DNA from: Acanthamoeba lenticulata
Taxonomy: Eukaryota; Discosea; Longamoebia; Acanthamoebidae
Length of the DNA: 29,538 bases
Assembly (NCBI GenBank): GCA_002179805.1
Contig: NAVB01001345.1
Coordinates: 1-29,538, forward strand
Reading direction: 5' to 3'
The translations under genes and the position numbers were made by a program. Shown here one piece after another: positions 21,201 through 29,538 of the stretch (the stretch's first letter is position 1; each line of letters starts with the position of its first letter). The notes under the pieces are model-generated. The model did not search any database. It saw only the letters and a program-made list of their open reading frames with translations, and was not told the origin of the DNA.

Positions 21201-21329
21201 AGCCCAGGCCTGAACCAACTGTTCGATGAGCCCACGTCGCGGCCCCGACGCCACTTGTTCTTCCGCTCCAAGAGGGACGACCTTCCCGCCGAGAACAGCT
21301 CCACAACTCCTCTCCTCTTTCGCGGCTGA
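18293..21329 (+). CDS. CorA-like divalent-cation channel with long N-terminal region
   Basis: Exons: 18293-18296, 18359-18604, 18679-19069, 19155-19677, 19753-19837, 19937-20192, 20275-20395, 20501-20937, 21050-21329 (780 residues). The C-terminal part has the CorA plan: a long basic stalk helix (RRAEKRESRRREQARRR), a first membrane helix ending in the signature GMN (LVGGLMGMN, about 656-658), a short loop HDLPE and a second helix (LASLSLFVLLLLW). Known: CorA-family pentamers carry Mg2+ or related metals. The cytoplasmic region, over 600 residues, contains acidic low-complexity inserts (about 150-190 and 230-255) and is longer than bacterial CorA (about 320) and Mrs2. The tail after the second helix is acidic, then basic. 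The four-base first exon (ATGG) is an inference: it splices in phase and gives MAEQPQSEEQ. The second loop lacks the usual MPE and reads LPE. Confidence 0.82.
19078..19125 (+). repeat. TTC/ATC microsatellite in a CorA-gene intron
   Basis: A run of TTC units followed by ATC units fills the intron 19070-19154 of the CorA-like gene. Confidence 0.85.
19686..19895 (+). repeat. AT-rich simple repeats in two CorA-gene introns
   Basis: (TTTA)n at about 19687-19712 in intron 19678-19752 and (ATT)n at about 19854-19890 in intron 19838-19936. They contrast with the GC-rich exon 19753-19837 between them. Confidence 0.85.
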
Positions 21330-21397
21330 GAGACATCCTTGGAATGAATGAATGCTGCTTTATTTGGTTGATCTGGTGAGACGAAGTCTCGTCCAGC

Positions 21398-21991
21398 TCA
21401 CTCATGGCCAGGAGGATCTTCCTGCGGCTCTGTGGCAAGGGGACTGGGATAAAGATGACTGTGCTTGCGGACTGCTTTCCTACCCTCAGAAATAGCGTGC
21501 CCACCCAGCTCCCCTTTACCAAAACACCAGAGTTGACGTCAGAAGGGACCCGTCGCCTGCAGTGATGTATGGACCGTACCGGGCAAGAGCCGCTTGACAG
21601 CCGCTTCGATCTCACGGCAGGTGAGGGTGAAGTTTTGTCGTTGATGGTAGGTCTCGCCTACTCGGAAAGCCTCCTCTTTGATGTGTTCGAATAAGAGCAC
21701 AACCATGTCGTTCATGATCCCCATGGCCTTCTTGGACATGGTCAGGTCTGGGTGCACTTGCTGGCACACCTGCCAGATGAAAGGCGAGAAGTCGTCCTCA
21801 GCCAGCTCCTTCTTCTTCTTCTTCTTTACCTCCTTGCCTTCATTTTTCGTTGTGCTACCCTTTCGCTTCCTCTCATTTTCTTGACTTTGCAAGTCGAGCA
21901 GTGTTGCCGCAGCCGTAGCCTTGTCCTCGGCAGGTTCTTGTAGGGCTTCCCCCCTCACGTTGTTGCCAGTTTGATTTGCTGGCGCCTCCAT
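21398..21991 (-). CDS. Divergent histone H2B
   Basis: Core histone partner of H2A in the nucleosome. Minus-strand exons 21991-21580 and 21513-21398 give 175 residues. The N-tail (about 65) is long, with a six-lysine run (VKKKKKKELAE). The histone fold matches H2B: FIWQVCQQVHPDLTMSKKAM, IMNDMVVLLFEHIKEEA, then FTLTCREIEAAVKRLLPG. The second exon supplies the H2B C-terminal helix, GELGGHAISEGRKAVRK, followed by a 25-residue Pro/Glu-rich tail. Many positions that are near-invariant in H2B are changed (for example GIMN then DMVVLL in place of SFVNDI, and TYHQRQNFT for YNKRSTI), so it is a variant, not the canonical replication histone. The intron falls at the same codon as in the H2B-HMG gene downstream. 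A 68-bp gap separates it from the convergent CorA-like gene. Confidence 0.92.
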
Positions 21992-22161
21992 CTATTGCCT
22001 GTCTTGTTTATTAAAAAGCAATTTCACGCAAGGGCCCCAAGAAGAGAAAAGCAAGCCAAACCAAAGACCATGCATTGTTTTCCGCAAGGAGAGCAAGTCG
22101 TAGAAGGAGCACAAGTTTGTATCTACATGATAGCGTAAAAGAGGAAGCAGCAAAAGGAAGG

Positions 22162-22280
22162 AGGATACGACACGGTGGATTCCCGGGTGGTCGCCCACCC
22201 CAGTACTAACACCGCCTGGCGCAGCTTAACTTCGCTGTTCGGATGGGAAGCGGTGCTTTCTGCGCAGTGTGGCCGTATCC
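22162..22280 (-). rRNA. 5S rRNA
   Basis: A complete 119-nt 5S gene. The minus strand begins GGATACGGCC and ends GTCGTATCCT, which pair as helix I. The internal region with CCCATCCGAACAGCGAAGTT (box C/loop region) and GTTAGTACTGGGGTGGG is typical. It resembles the Acanthamoeba castellanii 5S as I remember it. A TTTT run lies about 10 nt downstream. It is a single copy here, not in a tandem array. Confidence 0.97.
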
Positions 22281-22442
22281 ATCAGCGCATGTACATGACA
22301 TGAAGACATTCAGCCGAAAAAATAACGCTTCCGGCGAACTTGATTTGAAAAAGAGAAGAAAAAGTTATCCGTCTATCCCACAACCCAGCTTACCACCATG
22401 AGTTGTAGAGAACAAAGCAGCTGGCAAAGGAAGTGCATGATG

Positions 22443-22551
22443 GACCTCCCGAAAGGGAGGCTCCACCTGTTAGAAATTGGAACAATACAGAGAAGATTAG
22501 CATGGCCCCTGCGCAAGGATGACACGCAAAATCGAGAAGAAGCAACCCTTT
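22443..22551 (+). ncRNA. U6 spliceosomal snRNA
   Basis: The core TTGGAACAATACAGAGAAG, with ACAGAGA at 22487-22493, the AGC triad at 22499-22501 and GGCCCCTGCGCAAGGATGAC, is unmistakable U6. The 5' stem-loop is CCTCCCGAAAGGGAGG, so the 5' end is near 22443; the 3' end is set by the T-rich CCCTTTCTTTT near 22547-22556. Both ends are approximate. No clear upstream TATA or PSE was recognised. Confidence 0.95.
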
Positions 22552-22672
22552 CTTTTGATCGCTCAAACGAATGAAGAAAACTTGTATCATAAGCCTCATA
22601 TGAGCAATGCACTTTAGTGGGAAGTGACGAAGGGATATGTGCTGGTGATGTTGTCTTTTTTTTTTCCAGATT

Positions 22673-23989
22673 CTAGCAACTTAATGAAAGCTGGCCTGGT
22701 CGGGTGTTGGTTTGCGTGAGCTCTTGATGTCTGCCGATCAGCAGGCGCTGGTGGCAGTCGAGCTTCTTCAGGAGGCGGAGATTGCGCCTGCGAGTCCACT
22801 CGGGGTTCTCGTGGCCCGCCTTGGCACCACAGCCCTTCTCGAGCTGTGCGACGAGCAGCTCCAACTCGGCTGGCACTGGCTGCTCCTTGCGCTCCTTGCG
22901 CTCGGCCATCCTGGCCTGACATTGCTCCTTCATGGTATTCAGATGCTGGGCCACTTGCTCCACGTTGCCGCCAAACTTGGCCAAGAGGCGCATGTTGCGC
23001 CTGCGGAGCCTCTCCGCCGCGTTGGGCCGGCCGGTGCCATCGTCATCAAAGCCCATTTCGTGGAGCTTGGCCAGCTGCGCGGCATACTCGGCCTCGGTAG
23101 TGGCGACCTTGTGCTGATGACCCCGCTTCTTTTCCTGCTGCTTGGTGGACCAGGACAGAAGCGCGGCTTTGGATGCTTCGAAATCGCCGCCGCTCCTGCG
23201 CAGGGCCGCCACGCACTTGCCGCGGCCAGCCGTCAAGCCCTTGTCGGCCATGAAGGCAACCAGGGCGTCGACCTCGGGCGGCAACTCGGAGACCTTCTTT
23301 TCCTGCTGCTTGTCCACGCACTTGGAGCGCGACTCCTGGCGAGCAAGGCGAGCTGCGAGCCTTTCGTTGTGGCGGGCCTGGCGCCGCTCTGCACGAGCCT
23401 CGATTTGGTGTTCATCGGGCTTGTTCATCGCGCGGAGCTGCTTGCGCAAATGACAGCGTTGGATGGCCTCAGCGGCCTTGTTCATGTCACCGTCAAACCT
23501 GGCGAGTACGCGGGCGCAACGCTTCTCAGGAATGTCGACGATGCCCGCTTTAGCAAGCTCGAGCATCAGCGCCGCGGCTCCAGTGGCACATGCTGGTTCC
23601 TCTTGATCGGCCTTGATGATGATGGTGGTCGGTTTGGCCTCGCTGGCTTCTTGTTCAACACCAGCGGGCTCGGTGGGCGTGATGTCAGCGGCCACTGGAG
23701 TCGACGGCACAACGGTGGTGTCCACAAACAGGCGGAGAAGACGGCCAGGGGCGACCAAGGCAAGAGCGCATGCGAGTTCGTCGTCCGACGAGACGCTGAT
23801 GCGGTCGCCCTCGTCATCGGTGTAGTGCACTTGAACGGTGGCGGCTTTATCAATGTTGAAAGCGCGGTAGATCTTGTCCGAGAGCTGGGCAAAGGACGCG
23901 TGAGAAGATAGCGCGATGAAGCGGTTCTCCGCGAAGGTGATCTTGACGCTGGTGTTATCCGGATGAGTCTGCTGTTGCCGAGCGTTCAT
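22673..23989 (-). CDS. PB1-domain protein with UBA-like repeats
   Basis: An intronless gene of 438 residues; an in-frame ATG at 24085 would add 32. Residues 5-80 form a PB1 domain: the basic strand SVKITFAENRF and the acidic OPCA loop DDEGDRISVSSDDEL, so it could bind other PB1 domains from both faces. After a linker come four helical repeats of UBA type: one with GIVDIPEKRCARVLARF, one with KGLTAGRGKCVAALRR, one starting LHEMGFDDD with RRRNMRLLAKFGGNVEQV, and a last with RRRNLRLLKKL. Between repeats one and two is a very basic stretch (EARAERRQARHNERLAA). The PB1-plus-UBA order is that of p62/NBR1-type autophagy adaptors, but no ZZ domain or LIR is evident, so that role is inference only. 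Confidence 0.8.
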   Translation of the reverse strand: MNARQQQTHPDNTSVKITFAENRFIALSSHASFAQLSDKIYRAFNIDKAATVQVHYTDDEGDRISVSSDDELACALALVAPGRLLRLFVDTTVVPSTPVAADITPTEPAGVEQEASEAKPTTIIIKADQEEPACATGAAALMLELAKAGIVDIPEKRCARVLARFDGDMNKAAEAIQRCHLRKQLRAMNKPDEHQIEARAERRQARHNERLAARLARQESRSKCVDKQQEKKVSELPPEVDALVAFMADKGLTAGRGKCVAALRRSGGDFEASKAALLSWSTKQQEKKRGHQHKVATTEAEYAAQLAKLHEMGFDDDGTGRPNAAERLRRRNMRLLAKFGGNVEQVAQHLNTMKEQCQARMAERKERKEQPVPAELELLVAQLEKGCGAKAGHENPEWTRRRNLRLLKKLDCHQRLLIGRHQELTQTNTRPGQLSLSC

Positions 23990-24085
23990 GGTGGTGCTCC
24001 TGTTACGGGTGGTTGTGCTGCGTGTATCGGTAAGCCACGAGTCTGGTGTGTCTTTCGTGTGCCGGTTTGCCTTTTTATTTGCCAT

Positions 24086-24169
24086 TCCGGCTGATTCGCC
24101 GAACCCGCGAGGAGATACGGGAAAGACCGGGCTTCCCTGCTTCTTAATTTATTACGTGTGGAAACCGAC
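24086..24169. other. Spacer between H2B-HMG and PB1 genes
   Basis: 84 bp between the stop of the H2B-HMG gene and the upstream ATG option of the PB1 gene, both on the minus strand. No motif was recognised. Confidence 0.4.
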
Positions 24170-25127
24170 TCAAGAGGATTGGGAGGCGGCCATCTCTGCT
24201 TGATACCTCGCCTTGTCCTGGTTGGCCAGCTCCACAAAGGCGGCCCTGCCCTCTTCGTCTGCTTCGCGCCACCGCTGCCCCAGCACCTTCATCACTTCGG
24301 TGAAGGGCAGGTCCGGACGCTCTCCCTTGATGAGTGACCTGTGATGTTCGCAGAAGAACATGTAAGCCGTCTTGGGCTTCTTGGGCGCCTTCCGTTCACC
24401 TTCGGCCTTGATGGCCGGTGGCTCCTTCTCCACTTCGTGGGCGACCTCTTCCTTCTTCTCGTCATGCTCGATCTCCTTACGCGGTTCGACCTCATCCGAC
24501 GCGGGTACGTTCTCCTTCCTTTCCTCCTCTTCTTCCTCCTCTTCCTCATCTGCAACTTCTTCATCATCATCATCGTCATCATCATCGTCTTCGTCCTCGT
24601 CATCGTCATCATCATTCTCTTGCTCCTCATCAGCGACTCGTGAGTCCTCGAAATGGCTGCAATACTTGGTGATTGCTTTCGTGCCTTCGGAGATGGCGTG
24701 CTTTGCCAGTTCACCTTTCGCGCACCACCAGCAAGACAACCCACGTTCAGCACAAAGTCCATCAACAGGAGACAGCGTCAGCGTCCTCGAGGGGCGTACC
24801 AGGTAAGAGCAGCCGGACGGCCGTCTGTATTTCGCGCGAGCTGATGGTATGCCGTTTGTTGTAGCGGGCCAGCAGGGCTGCCTCCGAAGCGATGCGTTTG
24901 AGCAAATCGTTGACAAAGCTGTTCATGATCACCATGGCGGCCTTCGAGATGCCCAGGTCGGGGTGCACCTGCTTGAGCACCCTCCATATGTAGATCGAGT
25001 AGTTCGCACTGGTCTTCTTCTTCTCCTCCGCCTTGCCCTCGTCGCCGTTCTTCTCCGCTACAATTTGCTCCTCCTTCACTTCCTCAGTCGTTTGGCTGCC
25101 ATCTTGTCCATCTTCCAACGTCGCCAT
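24170..25127 (-). CDS. Histone H2B fused to acidic tract and HMG box
   Basis: Minus-strand exons 25127-24800 and 24714-24170 join in phase to give 290 residues. Residues 1-40 are an acidic tail, unlike the basic tail of normal H2B. Residues 41-130 are a good H2B core: [60 protein letters not shown], then across the intron [19 protein letters not shown]. An Asp/Glu tract (about 137-175, almost pure) and a mixed charged linker lead to an HMG box (about 218-283): [45 protein letters not shown]. It would place an HMG DNA-bending domain on the nucleosome surface. Frame continuity across the acidic region is direct; the only splice needed is inside H2B, at the same place as in the other H2B gene here. 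A gene-merging error is therefore unlikely. Confidence 0.92.
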
Positions 25128-25251
25128 TGTTTGCTTCGTTTGTGGTGCTTTCTTCGCTTTTATTTGTTGTAGACTCTTTTAAGTTCATTTGGAGTTGGAA
25201 AAATTTCACAAAATATTACATTTTATTTTTTTCTTTTCAGAATAATAAATC

Positions 25252-27301
<2,050 letters not shown>

Positions 27302-27446
27302 CTTCTTCTCTCGTGCTTCGTTGTTGTTTATTTCGCCTACGAATTTCCTTTGTTGTTGTTGTTGTTTTTTACAAACGAGTCCTTTTTCTGTCCACTGTCT
27401 CTTCCGCATCGTCAGCGCGCGGACCCGCTGTGCGATTCAGGAGAGC

Positions 27447-28620
27447 ATGTCGTCAGAAGACAAAGAAGGCCTTGTGGCCAGACTGGAACGTCTGGAAAGG
27501 TTGTTCCACGACAACAAAGTGGGCTCAGACAACAAGGAAAAACTGAGCCCTAACAATTCATCTTCATTGCTGCTGTCGCCTGCTGTTAAGAAATCAGTGT
27601 CTGGGCCTTTGGTTGCTGACTCCAACCATTTTGACAACTTCAACCTCAACATCTTCACAGAGGATCTAGATGATCTTTTTGAGGATGCCAAGCACTTTGC
27701 TTTGGCCCCTCTCTGCAGCCTCACCAAGTTTCCACCCAATGACAGGTGTGACTTTTCCAAGGAGGAAGCTGCAGCCATCCAGCTATTGCACAAGACCTAC
27801 AAGGCCAACAAGGTTGTCCTTCACGCCGCTCTGACTGGGATCAGTGCCCACCCAGAGGCAGAGGAGGAGTTCAGCGCAGTCATCTATGTGTCTCTCTTTG
27901 CCATCCAAGGCCTTCTCATCTTAGCAAGCAAAGCTATCCAGCCTCTCTCACACCACAAACAAGCCCTGTTGTCACCCATGGGCACAGTGCCCAAGAAGTC
28001 TGGACTGTTGAGGATGATCATGGACCTGTGCTTCCTCAACAACTTCGTCCAGTCTCCCAAGTTCAAGTTTGACACGCTGTGCGAGCTAGCAGCCCTAGCC
28101 AAGCCAAGTGACTGGGCAGTTACAATCAACTTCAAGGACAGCTTCCATCACGTCAAAGTTGACCCACCCCACTATCACCTACTGGCCTTTGAATGGAATG
28201 GTGTGCGGTATGTGTTCCAAGTCCTCCCATTCAGCCTGAGTATCTCCCTGTAGGCTTTCACCTGGTTTGTCCAGCAAACAGTCCACCACCTACGAGACAG
28301 GGGCATCTGCTTGCTGGCCTACATGGACAACCTCATTGACCTAAGTCACTCTCAGCTGGACGTGTTGTCTTCTGCTTGGACAATGTCACCATGGTCACTT
28401 ATCTGAACAAGATCAGCAGCCACAACCCTCACCTCAACAGAATGGTGGCAAAAATCCTGAACTGGGCCAAAACCCAAAGTGTGCAAGTCTGGGCAGTACA
28501 CCTCCCAGGCTCCATGAACTCCAGGGCAGACACCCTGAGCTGACTCCACCAACACCATGAATGGTGCATGAGCCAGTTGGTATTCAGCCAACTTGATGCC
28601 AAGTGGGGACCTCATATAAC
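27447..28620 (+). mobile_element. Broken DIRS-like retroelement (gag-like, RT, RNase H remnants)
   Basis: One open frame (27447-28253) starts with an acidic coiled-coil region of gag-like type and runs into a reverse transcriptase: MGTVPKKSGLLRMIMDL, then a motif A region reading TINFKDSFHH and the strand FEWNGVRYVFQVLPF. A TAG stop (28251-28253) interrupts it; the frame then resumes with AFTWFVQQTVHHLRDRG and YMDN. The usual first Asp of motif A is Asn, and the second Asp of the YxDD box is Asn, so it is inactive. Immediately after, in a shifted frame (about 28362-28620), come RNase H remnants: CLDNVTMVTYLNK, VHLPGSMNSRADTLS and HHEWCMSQ. The VPKK...LPF...HLPG..N..AD.LS order is that of DIRS/Ngaro elements. 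No tyrosine recombinase, LTR or split repeat was seen, so part is deleted. Confidence 0.8.
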
Positions 28621-28621
28621 A

Positions 28622-29143
28622 TGGGCTCATTTGAAATGAGAGGTCAAAAATGACTGGTGAAATAATATGGAATCAAAATTAACAATAAGGCAATAAACCT
28701 CCATTTGATTTATATAAAAGCATTTTAACCACATTAAACTGATAATACAAGCATTTTTACGTAAGTGAAAATAATATTACATGCTTATTATGCATATTAA
28801 GTTCAAAAATAAAATTACATAAAATAAATTAAATGCATTTAGAAAAATAAAATAAAACGAGATTTATTATAAATATTTTAAATTAGGTAAGTTGTTTGAT
28901 TGAAGACAAAAAAACCAAAAAAGGATAAATTAGAGTTTATCAGAAAAGGTGGATGACGCGAATTGGATGTTTATTTCAAAAAGAAGAAAATTTAAAAATC
29001 GCGGGGCCACAGGTAAAAAACGAGACCGCGTACGCGTACGCGGTGCTGACACTTATATATTAACCAGACCGCGTACGCGTACGCGGTACCCAAATTCGGC
29101 TTGTTCAGTGAGTTGTAAAGATGATAAAATAGACGCACCCAAT
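28622..29143. other. AT-rich segment without recognisable gene
   Basis: Base composition changes abruptly after the retroelement: 28640-28930 is strikingly AT-rich with A/T runs, in a window that is otherwise GC-rich. A small plus-strand frame at 28949-29194 runs through the palindromes and has no conserved look. Apart from the palindromes I see no gene here. Confidence 0.6.
29023..29087. repeat. Two tandem copies of a 20-bp perfect palindrome
   Basis: ACCGCGTACGCGTACGCGGT occurs at 29025-29044 and again at 29068-29087, each preceded by AG. The 20 bases are their own reverse complement. A 23-base spacer containing TATATAT-like sequence separates the copies. Possible roles are a protein dimer-binding site, a transposon end or a replication element; the sequence alone does not decide. 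Confidence 0.95.
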
Positions 29144-29491
29144 TCATACATCTTCAGACCATTTTGTTCTAAGTATTTCAAGACGAGACCATAAAGAAGG
29201 CCTGATGCGATTGTCAAGATCAAGGGCGACATCAGGATGAAGAAGAGTAGAATAAGAAACAAAGTCAGCGTCACCATCCATTCTTTGCCAAATGTCGTCG
29301 TCTCCTTTTTGCAGCCAGTTCAGATAGATACGGGTGCGAGTGGTACGCTGGACAACACCAAGCCAAATCTCATCAGATTCACCAGCAACAGCAACAATAG
29401 CGCCTTTATCAGGTTTTTCCTTGGTGAGGTCCATTGTGGCATCTCCCGTCAAAACAAGGCTGGCTTCATATGGGGGATTAATTGAGTCCAA
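29144..29491 (-). CDS. Exon of an unknown gene leaving the right edge
   Basis: A minus-strand open exon of 115 codons ending in TGA, or possibly in a GTATG donor just before it. Its upstream boundary is a strong acceptor (CTTCTTTTTCCCAG at 29492-29505), so the gene begins beyond the window. The protein (VAVAGESDEIWLGVVQRTT, IYLNWLQKGDDDIW) looks like a small beta-barrel of SH3/Tudor/BAH type as seen at the ends of some element-encoded or chromatin proteins. I do not recognise a family. Codon use is more AT-rich than in the other genes here. A hydrophobic frame overlapping at 29053-29277 is judged a shadow. Confidence 0.45.
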   Translation of the reverse strand: MDSINPPYEASLVLTGDATMDLTKEKPDKGAIVAVAGESDEIWLGVVQRTTRTRIYLNWLQKGDDDIWQRMDGDADFVSYSTLLHPDVALDLDNRIRPSLWSRLEILRTKWSEDV

Positions 29492-29538
29492 CTGGGAAAA
29501 AGAAGCAGTGGTAAGGTCAGTAATATAATTATAAACCC

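Noticed and set aside
29053..29277. Hydrophobic minus-strand frame of 74 residues that could be a membrane protein
   Set aside because: It overlaps the exon at 29144-29491 in another frame and runs through the palindromes; AT-rich sequence readily gives Leu/Ile-rich frames.

Overview
The window looks like nuclear DNA of an Acanthamoeba-like amoebozoan. Most of it is GC-rich and gene-dense. Genes are split by many short introns (about 41-211 nt, mostly 60-110) with GTACG/GTGCG-type donors. The 5S rRNA and U6 snRNA genes are of eukaryotic type, and the 5S resembles my memory of the Acanthamoeba castellanii sequence; I could not check this by search. I built gene models by hand from reading-frame phase and conserved protein motifs. 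Except at the window edges, every model closes to a whole number of codons.

Layout. 1-1298 (+): 3' part of a tyrosine-kinase-like gene. 1680-2592 (-): small PH-domain protein. 2998-5806 (+): secreted protein with two GH5 (cellulase-like) domains, the second lacking both catalytic glutamates. 6360-6588 (-): tRNA-Arg(ACG) and tRNA-Leu(AAG). 6697-8706 (-): signal-peptide P-loop GTPase ending in an Hsp20/alpha-crystallin domain. 8951-9024 (-): an identical second tRNA-Arg copy. 9155-11148 (-): tRNA-guanine transglycosylase. 11263-16194 (+): a 1225-residue oxygenase made of a degenerate ribosomal-oxygenase-like JmjC unit, a prolyl-4-hydroxylase-like domain and an intact JmjC ribosomal-oxygenase unit. 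16447-18124 (-): F-box protein. 18293-21329 (+): CorA-like channel. 21398-21991 (-): divergent histone H2B. 22162-22280 (-): 5S rRNA. 22443-22551 (+): U6 snRNA. 22673-23989 (-): PB1 protein with UBA-like repeats. 24170-25127 (-): histone H2B fused to an acidic tract and an HMG box. 25252-27301 (-): LanC-like protein. 27447-28620 (+): broken DIRS-like retroelement. 28622-29538: AT-rich DNA with two 20-bp perfect palindromes and one exon of a gene that leaves the window.

There are no operons. Genes are unrelated housekeeping, signalling, chromatin and secreted functions, often in divergent pairs sharing 115-170 bp promoters (11149-11262, 18125-18292) or convergent pairs with short gaps. Themes are chromatin and translation (two H2B variants, HMG box, JmjC/P4H oxygenase, 5S, U6, tRNAs, TGT) and repeated domain fusion or domain decay (dead GH5, pseudo-JmjC, GTPase-Hsp20, H2B-HMG). 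The most noteworthy items are the H2B-HMG fusion, the pseudo-JmjC/P4H/JmjC protein, the GTPase-Hsp20 fusion, the dead tandem GH5 domain and a set of GC-AG introns sharing the donor G|GCACG.
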